Under the pieces are notes generated by a model that worked only from the letters and a program-made list of their open reading frames with translations, was not told the DNA's origin and ran no database searches. From the NCBI RefSeq assembly GCF_006442795.2, contig NZ_CP083956.1, positions 5,061,501 through 5,125,500 of the forward strand: a stretch of DNA of 64,000 bases. Reading direction: 5' to 3'. Within the stretch, counting starts at the first letter, position 1. Each line of letters starts with the position of its first letter. The position numbers and the translations under genes were made by a program. This DNA is from Mesorhizobium sp. B1-1-8. Lineage in GTDB: Bacteria > Pseudomonadota > Alphaproteobacteria > Rhizobiales > Rhizobiaceae. Of this stretch, positions 18,256 through 27,278 are shown piece by piece.

Positions 18256-19207
18256 GCAGCCCCTTGGCCGCGTCCTCGTCGGTGATCAGCACCGAAACTT
18301 TCGCATTGGCGAGGGCCGCGCGCATGACGGCGATCTTCTCCTGCCCTCCCGACACAAGAATGGTGGTCGGAATGTCGGAGAGGTCCTGCAACGGATAGGC
18401 GCAGACGCGGCGGTTGACCTCATGGTCCACAGTGCGACCTTCGGCATCGATGAAATGGCAGAGGATGTCGCCGACCGCGCCGGCCTCTTGCAATTCCTCC
18501 AATTCGCTCGGCTTGATGAAGCCGTAATTGGCGATCGGACTGTCGTTGGAGAAGGAGCCGACGCTGAGAACGGCGACGTTGGCGCGCCGCGCCCGCAAGA
18601 CAACGTCCTGGACGCTGCGCTGGCTCATGAAAGCATCGCGCTGCTCCGGCCGGTCGGCATAGACCGGCACCGGCAGGAGGTAGCATTCGGCACCGATCTT
18701 TTCGGCGAATTCCCAGGCGCTCTCGGTCGGGTTGAGCGGCTGCGCGTGGGTGAGGCCGCCAAGCATCGAGACCACCGCGGTCCTGGCGATCGGCCGTCTG
18801 GGCAATTCGTTGATGGCGAATTTCAGCGTGCGGCCCCAGCCCAGCGCAATCACGTCGCCGGGATTGACGTTGTCGGCGAGATAGGCGGCGGCAGCATGAC
18901 CGATCATCAGCGGCGTATTGCTGCGGTCGGCGGCCGACGGCACCACCACGGCGTGGCTGAGGCCGAAGCGCTGCTTCAGGCTTTGCTCCAGTTGCACGCA
19001 TTCGACGACGCTGTCGCGGATGCGAAACTGGACCACGCCTTCCTCACGCGCGGCCGACAGAATGCGATGCACTTTGATGCGGCCGATGCCGAGGATCTCG
19101 GAGATCCGCTCCTGCGTCAGGCCTTCGACATAGTAGTGCCAGGCGGCGCGGGCCTTGAGCTCGGTATCCGGAAAGCGCGAGGCCTTTTCGTTCTCGATCA
19201 CCGCCAT
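18245..19207 (-). CDS. SorC/DeoR-family sugar-binding transcriptional regulator
   Basis: A 320-residue regulator with an N-terminal helix-turn-helix (LTQERISEILGIGRIKVHRI) and a C-terminal sugar-phosphate-binding domain (VVPSAADRSNTPLMIGHAAA, IALGWGRTLKFAINELPRR). ATG 19207 is preceded by a GGGAGG-type ribosome site; 19 upstream in-frame codons do not match the family. It lies between the kinase operon and the divergent ABC/dehydrogenase operon, so a phosphorylated product of the kinase is the likely inducer of both. Confidence 0.92.
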   Translation of the reverse strand: MAVIENEKASRFPDTELKARAAWHYYVEGLTQERISEILGIGRIKVHRILSAAREEGVVQFRIRDSVVECVQLEQSLKQRFGLSHAVVVPSAADRSNTPLMIGHAAAAYLADNVNPGDVIALGWGRTLKFAINELPRRPIARTAVVSMLGGLTHAQPLNPTESAWEFAEKIGAECYLLPVPVYADRPEQRDAFMSQRSVQDVVLRARRANVAVLSVGSFSNDSPIANYGFIKPSELEELQEAGAVGDILCHFIDAEGRTVDHEVNRRVCAYPLQDLSDIPTTILVSGGQEKIAVMRAALANAKVSVLITDEDAAKGLLSR

Positions 19208-19317
19208 CCTTATGCCTCCCGCATGCGCTTGGCTTTCCCTATGGCAAACCGTTGGTTCGTGCAAACCGCCGCCGAATGCGTCGCGGCACTTGACAAGTTT
19301 CTGATGAACGTCTTAGC

Positions 19318-19373
19318 TGAACAAAATTGCATATCAAAGATAAATTGTTCACAAGGGAGGATACCTGTGAACA
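19318..19373. promoter_or_regulatory. Operator region of the SorC-type regulator
   Basis: Three half-sites are present: TGAACA (19318-19323), TGTTCACA (19346-19353) and TGTGAACA (19366-19373). The last two form a perfect 8-bp inverted repeat with a 12-base spacer, and the first pairs with the second as TGAACAA/TTGTTCA. They occupy the divergent promoter between the regulator (start 19207) and the importer (start 19419), which fits autoregulation and control of the importer. Confidence 0.65.
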
Positions 19374-19418
19374 GGGGCGGACGGCGAGGCACGCCGGCCC
19401 GCTGACGGAGGAGACGAA

Positions 19419-20432
19419 GTGGCCGTGAGCAATGAGACGAGCGAGTTGAAAGCCGGCACCGGCGCCGCGCAGGCCGCGTCGGGTGCAAGGCTTTCGGCCC
19501 TGTTTGCCGGAACGATGGGACCGCTGATCGGGCTGGCGCTTTTGTGCCTGGCGCTGGCTCTGACCACCGATACCTTCCTGACGGTCCGCAACATTCTCAA
19601 CGTGCTCGACCAGGTGACCGTGCTTGGCATCATGGCGATCGGCATGACGCTGGTCATCCTGATCGGTGGTATCGACCTTTCGGTCGGCTCGGTGCTGGCG
19701 CTGGCCTCGATGGTAATGGGCTATGTCGCCTACCCCGACTATCTCAATCTCGGCGTGCCGGTAGGCATCGCCGCGGCGCTCGTGGTCGCCGCGCTCTGCG
19801 GTCTGGTCTCAGGGCTGCTGGTGACGGTGACTAAGCTGCCGCCCTTCATCGCGACACTTGCCATGATGTCGGTGGCGCGCGGCCTCGCGAATATGATCAC
19901 CGACGGCTCGCAGATCGTTGGCTTTCCCGACTGGTTTACCAACCTGTCGATTGTGCGCCATTTCGGTTTCCTTTCGGTCACCGTCGGGCTGATGATCGTG
20001 CTGGCGATCGTCTTCGCCATCTTCCTCAACTATCGAGCCACCGGCCGCAGCCTCTATGCCATCGGCGGCAGCGCCGAGGTCGCCCGCCTTTCCGGCATCC
20101 CGGTGAAGTCGCTGACCAACTGGGTCTACGCGATCTGCGCCCTGCTGGCGGGGCTGGCCGGCATCGTGCTCGCCGCCCGGCTCGATTCCGTGCAGCCGAG
20201 CTCGGGCGTCGGCTACGAGCTCGACACGATCGCGGCGGTGGTGATCGGCGGCGCCAGCCTTTCGGGCGGCATCGGGTCGATCGGCGGCACGGCGATCGGC
20301 GTGCTCATCATCGGCGTGCTGCGCAACGGGCTCAACCTGCTCGGCGTCTCGCCCTTCATCCAGCAGGTGGTGATCGGCGTGGTGATCGCGCTCGCGGTTG
20401 CCACCGACACCTGGCGACGCCGCAGGCAATAG
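19419..20432 (+). CDS. Ribose-type ABC transporter permease (RbsC family)
   Basis: A 337-residue membrane subunit of a CUT2 sugar importer, with about nine to ten helices. Family blocks are MTLVILIGGIDLSVGSVLAL, VTKLPPFIATLAMMSVARGL and AVVIGGASLSGGIGSIGGTA. The start is GTG 19419 with GGAGGAGA upstream. It is the first gene of an operon that continues with the binding protein, the ATPase and two dehydrogenases; permease-first is unusual but seen in this family. Confidence 0.93.
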   Translation: MAVSNETSELKAGTGAAQAASGARLSALFAGTMGPLIGLALLCLALALTTDTFLTVRNILNVLDQVTVLGIMAIGMTLVILIGGIDLSVGSVLALASMVMGYVAYPDYLNLGVPVGIAAALVVAALCGLVSGLLVTVTKLPPFIATLAMMSVARGLANMITDGSQIVGFPDWFTNLSIVRHFGFLSVTVGLMIVLAIVFAIFLNYRATGRSLYAIGGSAEVARLSGIPVKSLTNWVYAICALLAGLAGIVLAARLDSVQPSSGVGYELDTIAAVVIGGASLSGGIGSIGGTAIGVLIIGVLRNGLNLLGVSPFIQQVVIGVVIALAVATDTWRRRRQ

Positions 20433-20435
20433 GGA

Positions 20436-20474
20436 TTCGCCCGGATGTCCGGGCGAAACGGATCGGTCGATCCG
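20436..20474 (+). promoter_or_regulatory. Two intercistronic hairpins between permease and binding-protein genes
   Basis: TTCGCCCGGA-TG-TCCGGGCGAA (20436-20457) is a perfect 10-bp stem and CGGATC-GGTC-GATCCG (20459-20474) a perfect 6-bp stem. Neither is followed by a T run, so they are more likely RNA processing or stability elements that allow more binding-protein than permease mRNA. Confidence 0.55.
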
Positions 20475-20547
20475 AGACTGGGACTGTCCGGCCGGGGGCG
20501 CCGCGATGCGCAGGCTGGACGGAATTGAACACCAACGGAGGAAAAAC

Positions 20548-21486
20548 ATGCTGACCAAACGTTCACTGCTGCTTGCTGCCGCGGCCATCGTCCCACTGCT
20601 CGGCCTGTCCGATGCCGCCTCGGCCAAGGACGCCAAAAAGCTCGGGCTCGCCGTCGCCAATCTGCAGGCGGATTTCTTCAACCAGATCAAGCAGTCGGTC
20701 GAAGCTTATGCCAAGGAGAAGGGCATCGAAATCATCACCGTCGACGCCAAGGGCGACTCGGCAACGCAGGTCAGCCAGGTACAGGACCTCGTCACGCAGA
20801 ATATCGACGCGCTGATCTACATTCCGGCCGGCGCCACCGCCGCCACCGTTCCAACCAAGACCGCGAAGGCCGCCGACATTCCGGTGGTCAATGTCGACCG
20901 CAATGCCGACGGCGCGCCCGGCGACACTTTCATCGCCACCGACAGCGTCAACTCGGCCAAGGGCGTGTGCGACTACATCGCCAAGCAGGCCGGCGGCAAG
21001 GGCGAGATGGTGATCATTCATGGCCAAAAAGGCACGACCCCTGAGGTCGACCGCTCCAAGGGCTGCGGCGAGGCGCTGAAAGCCTATCCGGACATCAAGG
21101 TGGTCGGCGAGCTCTGGAGCGACCAATGGCACCAGGACGAGGGCTTCAAGCTGGCCCAGGACCTGCTGCAGGCCCATCCCAATGTCTCGATCATCTTCGG
21201 CCAAGCCGACGCGCTGGCGCTGGGCGCAGCACAGGCGGTCAAGGTCGCCAACCCCGATCACAAGATCTGGATCGCCGGTTTCGATGGCGACGTGGCGGCG
21301 CTGAAGGCGCTGAAGGACGGCGTGTTCGATGTGACCGCGACACAGCAGACGCAGGGCATGGGCCGGCTCGCCGTCGACTCGGCGATCAAGCTCGTGGCCG
21401 GCGAGAAGCTGCCCGCCAACCAGTTGCAGGACGCGACGCTGACGACCAAGGACAATGTCGCTCAGTTCATCGAGAAGCATCCCTGA
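20548..21486 (+). CDS. Ribose-type ABC transporter periplasmic sugar-binding protein
   Basis: A 312-residue periplasmic binding protein (Peripla_BP_4). The N-terminus is a Sec signal peptide (MLTKRSLLLAAAAIVPLLG) with a likely cleavage after DAASA. The body has the RbsB blocks LGLAVANLQADFFNQIKQSV, ALIYIPAGATAATVPTKTAK, NVDRNADGAPGDTFIATDS and AGFDGDVAALKALKDGVFD. ATG 20548 follows GGAGGAAAAAC at ideal spacing. It receives the sugar for the permease at 19419 and the ATPase at 21516. Confidence 0.94.
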   Translation: MLTKRSLLLAAAAIVPLLGLSDAASAKDAKKLGLAVANLQADFFNQIKQSVEAYAKEKGIEIITVDAKGDSATQVSQVQDLVTQNIDALIYIPAGATAATVPTKTAKAADIPVVNVDRNADGAPGDTFIATDSVNSAKGVCDYIAKQAGGKGEMVIIHGQKGTTPEVDRSKGCGEALKAYPDIKVVGELWSDQWHQDEGFKLAQDLLQAHPNVSIIFGQADALALGAAQAVKVANPDHKIWIAGFDGDVAALKALKDGVFDVTATQQTQGMGRLAVDSAIKLVAGEKLPANQLQDATLTTKDNVAQFIEKHP

Positions 21487-21515
21487 GGGCTGGCTAAGAC
21501 CTGAAGAGCGCCACG

Positions 21516-23024
21516 ATGTCCCTTGATCCTCACACTGGCGAGAGCCCGCATAACGGGCTCTTCGTCAACGGCCTCTGCAAGAGCTACGGACCGGTGCAGG
21601 TCCTGGCCGATGCGAGCTTCGAGGTGCGGCCGGGCGAGGTCGTGGCGCTGCTCGGCGAGAACGGCGCCGGCAAGTCTACGGTGTCCAACATCATCGCCGG
21701 CTCGACCAAGCCCGATGCCGGCACCATCATCTGGCGGGGGAGGCCCTATTCCCCCGCCAATCCTGCCGCGGCCATCGAGGCCGGCGTCGGCATGATCCAC
21801 CAGGAATTGAAGCTGCTGCCGGACCTGTCGGTGGCGGAGAACGTCTATGTCGGGCGCCTGCCGATGCGCGGCGGCCGCATCGACCGCGCGACCATGAACG
21901 CCAAGGCCTCGGCGCAGTTGAAACGTCTCGGCCTGGACGTCTCGCCGGAGCGCAAGGTGCGCACGCTGCGCGTCGCCGCCCAGCAGCAGGTCGAGATCGC
22001 CAAGGCGCTGACGCTGAATGCCGAGCTTTTGATCCTCGACGAGCCGACCGCAGCGCTCGGCGGCGAGGAGACGGAACTGCTGTTCAAGCAGATCCGCAAG
22101 CTCAAGGCCGAAGGCATGTCCTTCATCTATATCAGCCACCGTCTCGACGAGATCGCGCAGATAGCCGACCGCGTGGTGGTAATGCGCGACGGCCGCATCG
22201 TCGCCCGGCATGAGCGCGCCGACATCCCGGTGCGCACCGTGGTCGAGCAGATGGTCGGCCGCAGCGTCGAACGCATGTTTCCGAAGCTGTCGGCGCCGGG
22301 CACGGAGACAGTGCTCGAAGTCGAGAACCTGTCCTCCCCGGAGCGCAGCTTCAACAACGTTTCGTTCTCGGTGAAGTCGGGCGAGATCCTCGGCATCGCC
22401 GGACTGATCGGCGCCGGCCGCACGGAGCTGGTGCGGGCGATCGCCGGCGCCGATCCGATCTCATCCGGTGCGGTGCGCGTCGCCGGCCAACCGGTCCACC
22501 TCAGCGGTCCGGCGGCGGCGATCAGGGCCGGCGTCGTGCTGGTGCCGGAGGACCGCAAGGAACAGGGCGTGGTGCTGGAACAGACGATCGGCGAGAACCT
22601 CGCCATCGGCAATTTCGACCATGTCGCGCCGAAGGGCTGGGTTTTTCCCAACGCCGTGCAGAGGTTCGCCGAGGCCGGCATCTCGAGGCTTGGCGTCAAG
22701 GGCAAGCCGAACCAGGCCGTCTCAAAGCTCTCCGGTGGTAACCAGCAGAAGGTGATCATCGCCAAATGGGTGTCGCGGCCACCCAAGGTGTTCATCCTCG
22801 ACGAGCCGACGCGCGGCATCGATGTTGGAGCCCGCGCGGCAATCTACGACGTCATCGCCGAGCTCGCTCGCTCGGGCATGGCGGTGGTGGTGGTGAGCTC
22901 GGATCTGGAGGAAGTGCTGGGGCTCTCGCACCGCGTGCTGGTGCTGAGCCGCGGCCGCCAGCGCGGCATCCTCGATCGCGATGAAGCAAGCAATGTCGCC
23001 GTGATGGAGCTCGCGACGAGCTGA
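21516..23024 (+). CDS. Ribose-type ABC transporter double ATPase (RbsA family)
   Basis: A 502-residue protein with two fused cassettes. The first is canonical (Walker A GENGAGKST, residues 47-55; Walker B LLILDEPTAALGG), although the signature before it reads LRVAAQQQVEIAKAL. The second has the degenerate Walker A GLIGAGRTE usual for this family, the signature LSGGNQQKVIIAKWV, and VFILDEPTRGIDVG. It powers the CUT2 importer. The gene follows the binding-protein gene by 29 bases. Confidence 0.94.
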   Translation: MSLDPHTGESPHNGLFVNGLCKSYGPVQVLADASFEVRPGEVVALLGENGAGKSTVSNIIAGSTKPDAGTIIWRGRPYSPANPAAAIEAGVGMIHQELKLLPDLSVAENVYVGRLPMRGGRIDRATMNAKASAQLKRLGLDVSPERKVRTLRVAAQQQVEIAKALTLNAELLILDEPTAALGGEETELLFKQIRKLKAEGMSFIYISHRLDEIAQIADRVVVMRDGRIVARHERADIPVRTVVEQMVGRSVERMFPKLSAPGTETVLEVENLSSPERSFNNVSFSVKSGEILGIAGLIGAGRTELVRAIAGADPISSGAVRVAGQPVHLSGPAAAIRAGVVLVPEDRKEQGVVLEQTIGENLAIGNFDHVAPKGWVFPNAVQRFAEAGISRLGVKGKPNQAVSKLSGGNQQKVIIAKWVSRPPKVFILDEPTRGIDVGARAAIYDVIAELARSGMAVVVVSSDLEEVLGLSHRVLVLSRGRQRGILDRDEASNVAVMELATS

Positions 23025-23131
23025 GCCACGGCGGATGGGAACAAAGCGCAGCAGGTGATACCCTCCCAGGCACCGGACCGCGCGGGGCGCCAGCAGGACT
23101 GGCGCCCTTTGTTTCAGGGAGAGCGAGAGAC

Positions 23132-23896
23132 ATGAAACTGTTCGATCTTCATGGCGACGTGGCGCTGGTGACGGGCGCCGGCAGCGGCATCGGCCAGGCG
23201 ATCGCCATCGGACTGGCGGAAGCCGGCGCCGACCTCGCCTGCTTCGGCCACAGCTCGAAAGGCGGGCTGGAAGAAACGGCCGGCAAGATCAGGGCGCTCG
23301 GCCGCAAGCCGCTGGTGCTGACCGGCACGGTGACGTCCGAAAGCGATCTCGCGGCGGCAATTGAACGTATCGAAAAGGAACTCGGCGCGCTGACGATTGC
23401 CGTCAACAATGCCGGCGTTGCCGGGGCAGAGCCCGCCGAGACGCTGCCGATGGAAAAGTGGCAGAAGATCTACGACGTTAACGTCAGCGGCGTGTTCCTG
23501 TCGTGCCAGGCTGAGGCGCGGGTCATGCTGCCCCGCCGCAAAGGCTCGATCATCAACATCGCATCGATGTCAGGTTCGATCGTCAACCGGGGCCTGACGC
23601 AAGCACACTACAATTCGTCGAAGGCGGCGGTGATCCATATGTCGAAAAGCCTTGCCATGGAGTGGGCCGACCGCGGGCTGCGCGTCAATGTGGTGAGCCC
23701 CGGCTACACGCTGACGCCGATGAACAAGCGGCCGGAGGTCGCCGACCAGGTCAAGATCTTCGAGCGTGACACGCCGATGGGCCGCATGGCGACGCCGGAG
23801 GAGATGGTCGGCCCGACCGTGTTCCTGGCGAGCCGGGCCGCAAGTTTCGTCACCGGCATCGACCTTATCGTCGATGGCGGCTTCGTCTGTTGGTAG
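23132..23896 (+). CDS. Short-chain dehydrogenase/reductase
   Basis: A 254-residue classical SDR. The nucleotide-binding motif is TGAGSGIG (residues 14-21), NNAG is at 92-95, and the catalytic pair is Y160 and K164 (YNSSK). The C-terminus shows the usual V-T-G-x-x-L-x-V-D-G-G block. Position in the importer operon suggests oxidation of the imported sugar or polyol. It lies 107 bases after the ATPase gene and 12 bases before a second SDR. Confidence 0.92.
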   Translation: MKLFDLHGDVALVTGAGSGIGQAIAIGLAEAGADLACFGHSSKGGLEETAGKIRALGRKPLVLTGTVTSESDLAAAIERIEKELGALTIAVNNAGVAGAEPAETLPMEKWQKIYDVNVSGVFLSCQAEARVMLPRRKGSIINIASMSGSIVNRGLTQAHYNSSKAAVIHMSKSLAMEWADRGLRVNVVSPGYTLTPMNKRPEVADQVKIFERDTPMGRMATPEEMVGPTVFLASRAASFVTGIDLIVDGGFVCW

Positions 23897-23908
23897 GAGA
23901 AGCTTGAC

Positions 23909-24694
23909 GTGCAGAAGCGTTTTGAAGGAAAGACAGCGGTCGTCACCGGCGCCAGCGGCGGTATCGGTGCCGCCATGGCAAAACGCTTCGCCGCGGAAGG
24001 TGCTGCCGTCGTCGTCAGCGCCATCGATCCGCGCGTCGACGAGGTCGCCGCCAGCCTGAAAGCTGCTGGCGCGAGGATCGCCTCGATGCGCATGGACGTG
24101 ACCAAGAAGGACGAGGTTGCGGCACTCTATGACCTCGCCGAGAAGGAATTCGGCCGCGTCGATATCTCAGTGCAAAATGCCGGCGTCATCACCATCGCCA
24201 GGATCGAGGCGATGACGGAAGCCGAGTGGGACAAGGTGATGGCGGTCAACACCAAGGGCGTGTTCCTGTGCTGCCAGGAAGCGATCGCCCGGATGCGCAA
24301 GCATGGCGAAGGTGGCCGGCTAATCAACACCGCCTCCGGCCAGGCGCGGCAGGGCTTTGTCTTCACGCCGCACTATGCCGCATCGAAGTTCGGTGTCATC
24401 GGCATCACGCAGAGCCTGGCCAAGGAAGTTGCCAAGGAGAAGATCACCGTGAACGCGATCTGCCCCGGCATCATCGATACCGACATGTGGGCCTACAACG
24501 ACGCCGCATGGGGCAAGCTGCTGGGCGACTACAAGCCCGGCGAGCTGATGGCGGAATGGGTGGAGAACATTCCGATGGGCCGCGCCGGCAGCGGCGAGGA
24601 TGTCTCCGGCCTGGTCAGCTTCCTTGCCAGCGACGACGCAGCCTACATCACCGGCCAGACCATCAATGTCGATGGCGGCCTGATCATGTCCTGA
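23909..24694 (+). CDS. Short-chain dehydrogenase/reductase
   Basis: A 261-residue classical SDR with TGASGGIG at residues 13-20, QNAG near 89-92 and catalytic Y156/K160 (YAASK). It starts at GTG 23909 behind TAGGAGAAGC. The protein resembles acetoin- and sorbitol-type dehydrogenases (the CPGIIDTDMW stretch is typical). It is the last gene of the operon, so two different dehydrogenases and a kinase may oxidise and phosphorylate the same substrate in sequence. Confidence 0.92.
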   Translation: MQKRFEGKTAVVTGASGGIGAAMAKRFAAEGAAVVVSAIDPRVDEVAASLKAAGARIASMRMDVTKKDEVAALYDLAEKEFGRVDISVQNAGVITIARIEAMTEAEWDKVMAVNTKGVFLCCQEAIARMRKHGEGGRLINTASGQARQGFVFTPHYAASKFGVIGITQSLAKEVAKEKITVNAICPGIIDTDMWAYNDAAWGKLLGDYKPGELMAEWVENIPMGRAGSGEDVSGLVSFLASDDAAYITGQTINVDGGLIMS

Positions 24695-25148
24695 GCAGAC
24701 CGATCACACCTTGAGCGATGCGTGGCGGGCATGCTCCGGTGGGCGGCCTGAGCGTGTCCGAAAATGCGCAAGTCACGCGGCTTTATGCGTTGCGCGGCAT
24801 GAACCTTAGTATATATAATTTCATCCCATGAAACGGTTGCGGTGAGCGCCTGGCTTGCCGCGCTGGTGGCCGGGAATTGTGGGACCACCTCGATGGTTGG
24901 ACGTTTCGGAGCTGCGCAAGCAGCGATCGATCCGTGGATGACTGCTTCGCCGGCAGTCTGCCCGCAATCATGACGGCGTCCTTTCCGTCACGATCCAATT
25001 CGAGTTTTCATCCACCTCCCGCGCCTGCCCGCGACAATGCAAATGTCGACGGCCTTGCGCATGGGCCAGCTTATCCAACACAATCAGAAAAACAGAAAGA
25101 ACACGGGAACGAACGACAATTTCCACATCGCTTGACAGGAGAACGGGC
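24695..25148. other. Intergenic region before the tmo genes, no gene recognised
   Basis: No convincing coding frame is present in these 454 bases; the open frames here have no family-like sequence. GCGCAA (24766-24771) and TTGCGC (24790-24795) could form a weak terminator stem for the sugar operon. An A/T-rich stretch near 24808-24823 overlaps TTTCA-TCCCA-TGAAA (24819-24833), a palindrome resembling sites near tmm and dmmD. AGGAG at about 25137 serves the gene at 25149. Confidence 0.6.
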
Positions 25149-26123
25149 ATGTTACTTCGCAGCGTGATTTCGAAATTCTCAATGGGAGCTCTGGCACTTG
25201 CCGCGGCAGGCGCCCTGACACCGACGGCACGGGCCGCGGCACCGGAATCCAACGACCCGATCAAGATCGCGCTGTTCGACTGGACCAGCGTCAACCTCAA
25301 CGCCAAGATCCTCGGCGGCATTCTCGAAAAACTCGGCTACACGGTCGAATATCCGACCGCCGACTACCTCTCCAGCCTGACCACCGGCCTCACCAACGGC
25401 GACCTCGATGTCGGCCTGGAATTCTGGGACACCACCGCCGGCGAAGCGATGAAAGCCTCCGACGCCACCGGCCAGACCGAACGGCTCGGCAAGCTCGGCC
25501 CGAAAGCCAAGGAAGAGTGGTGGTTTCCCGAATATATGAAGGAAAAGTGCCCGACCTTGCCGGACTGGCACGCGCTGCTCGACGCTACCTGCGCGGCCTC
25601 GTTCTCGACGGCGGAGACCGCACCGAAGGGCCGTTATCTCGGCGGCCCAGTAACTTGGGAAGGCTTTGACGACGAGCGCGTCGCGGCGCTGAAACTGCCC
25701 TTCACCGTTATCCATGCCGGCACCGACGCGGCGATGTTCGCCGAGCTCGATTCCGCCTATCAGCGCAAGGCGCCGATCATGCTGTGGATCTATTCGCCGC
25801 ACTGGGCGCCGGCCAAGTACAAGGGCGAGTGGGTGCAATTCCCCGAATACACGCCGGAGTGCTACACCGATCCGAAATGGGGCACGAACCCCGACGCCAA
25901 ATACGACTGCGGCAAGCCGCACGGCGAAATCTGGAAATATTCCTGGTCCGGCATGAAGGACAAGTGGCCGGTCGCCTACAAGGTGGCCAAGGCCTATACG
26001 ATCGACACTGACGAGCTCAACAGGATGAGCGGCGAGATCGATCTCGATGGCAAAACGCCGGAAGACGTCGCCGCCGCCTGGATCGCCGCGCATGAGGCCG
26101 ACTGGAAAGCCTGGGCGCAGTGA
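25149..26123 (+). CDS. tmoX: TMAO/betaine-type ABC transporter solute-binding protein (TmoX-like)
   Basis: A 324-residue periplasmic binding protein of the OpuAC/ProX group, with a signal peptide ending near PTARAAA. Many tryptophans suited to an aromatic cage for a quaternary or N-oxide ammonium group are visible (EFWDTT, KEEWWFPEYM, VTWEGF, SPHWAP). From family alone it could bind glycine betaine, choline or proline betaine. I call it TmoX because the operon ends next to trimethylamine monooxygenase, the arrangement described for TMAO uptake in marine Roseobacter bacteria. AGGAG precedes ATG 25149 at good spacing. Confidence 0.8.
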   Translation: MLLRSVISKFSMGALALAAAGALTPTARAAAPESNDPIKIALFDWTSVNLNAKILGGILEKLGYTVEYPTADYLSSLTTGLTNGDLDVGLEFWDTTAGEAMKASDATGQTERLGKLGPKAKEEWWFPEYMKEKCPTLPDWHALLDATCAASFSTAETAPKGRYLGGPVTWEGFDDERVAALKLPFTVIHAGTDAAMFAELDSAYQRKAPIMLWIYSPHWAPAKYKGEWVQFPEYTPECYTDPKWGTNPDAKYDCGKPHGEIWKYSWSGMKDKWPVAYKVAKAYTIDTDELNRMSGEIDLDGKTPEDVAAAWIAAHEADWKAWAQ

Positions 26124-26146
26124 CCATTCCAACTGGAAAATGCGGG

Positions 26147-26168
26147 ACCCGGTCGTGAACGGCCGGGT
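26147..26168 (+). promoter_or_regulatory. Intercistronic hairpin tmoX-tmoV
   Basis: ACCCGG and CCGGGT flank a 10-base loop and are followed by a T-containing stretch (TTCTGGCTTTTG). In this place, behind a binding-protein gene, it probably acts as a partial terminator or 3' stabiliser. Confidence 0.45.
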
Positions 26169-26201
26169 TTCTGGCTTTTGCCATTCCAGAAGGACGCGTG
26201 A

Positions 26202-27278
26202 GTGACGGATTTGACTGAACAGGCATCACGCGTGGCGGGCAAGGAAGCCCCTGTCAAGCTTGCCTGCCGCAATGTCTGGAAGCTGTTCGGGGCAAACGCC
26301 GCCGGCTTCATCCGCGAGCGCGCCGGCAAGGCCAGCGCCGCCGAGATCGCCACGGCCGGGCTGGTGGGCGCGGTCCGTTCGGTCGACCTCGAAATCCGCC
26401 AGGGCGAGATCTTCATCATCATGGGCCTGTCAGGGTCCGGCAAGTCGACACTGGTGCGCTGCATGTCGCGTCTGGTCGAGCCGACGCATGGCAAGGTCGA
26501 ATTCGAAGGCAAGGACCTGCTCAAGATATCGGATGGCGAGCTGATCGAGCTCAGGCGCCATCGCATGGGCATGGTGTTCCAGAATTTCGCGCTGCTGCCG
26601 CATCTCAGCGTGATCGACAACATCGCCTTCCCGCTCAGCATCCAGGGGCAGGACCGGGCGACGCGCGAGAAGCGCGCGCAGGAAGTGATCGAGCTCGTCG
26701 GCTTGAGCGGACGCGAGCATTTCTATCCGCGCGAACTTTCCGGCGGCCAGCAGCAGCGCGTCGGCATCGCCCGCAGCCTCGCCACCAAGCCGGAGATCTG
26801 GTTCCTCGACGAGCCGTTCTCGGCGCTCGATCCGCTGATCCGGCGCGAGATGCAGGACGAATTGATGCGGCTGCAGACCATGCTGCACAAGACCGTCGTC
26901 TTCATCACGCATGATTTCGACGAGGCGATAAGGCTGGCCGACCGCATCGCCATCATGAAGGACGGCGAGATCATCCAGATCGGCACGCCGGAGGAATTGG
27001 TGGTCAAGCCGGCGACCGACTATGTTGCCGAGTTCACCCGTGACGTCGACCGCGCCAAGGTGATCTCGGCAAGGAGCCTGATGCGCGCCTGCGACGGCGC
27101 CGACCATGGCGGCAGCGTTTCGCCGGAGGCCAAGATCGCCAGCTTCTCGGCCGGCATCGTCGCCGCCGGCAAGCCCTTCGCCGTGGTCAACGGCAGCGGC
27201 AAGCCGATCGGCGAGGTGACGCCGCAGGCGGTGATCGAGCTTCTTGCCGGCATCGAACGCGCGCGAGCCGGTGCATGA
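26202..27278 (+). CDS. tmoV: TMAO/betaine-type ABC transporter ATPase (TmoV-like)
   Basis: A 358-residue ATPase of the ProV/OpuAA group. Walker A is GLSGSGKST (residues 75-83), the signature LSGGQQQR and Walker B IWFLDEPFSALDP. The N-terminal extension (KLFG, then the helical ERAGKASAAEI) is typical of betaine-type ATPases. About 90 residues follow the cassette, where ProV carries CBS domains. The start is GTG 26202 with AAGGA eight bases upstream. The last four bases overlap the permease start (ATGA), so the two are coupled. Confidence 0.85.
   Translation: MTDLTEQASRVAGKEAPVKLACRNVWKLFGANAAGFIRERAGKASAAEIATAGLVGAVRSVDLEIRQGEIFIIMGLSGSGKSTLVRCMSRLVEPTHGKVEFEGKDLLKISDGELIELRRHRMGMVFQNFALLPHLSVIDNIAFPLSIQGQDRATREKRAQEVIELVGLSGREHFYPRELSGGQQQRVGIARSLATKPEIWFLDEPFSALDPLIRREMQDELMRLQTMLHKTVVFITHDFDEAIRLADRIAIMKDGEIIQIGTPEELVVKPATDYVAEFTRDVDRAKVISARSLMRACDGADHGGSVSPEAKIASFSAGIVAAGKPFAVVNGSGKPIGEVTPQAVIELLAGIERARAGA

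Noticed and set aside
24877..25167. Small plus-strand open frame before tmoX
   Set aside because: Overlaps the tmoX start, has no ribosome site and no protein-like composition.
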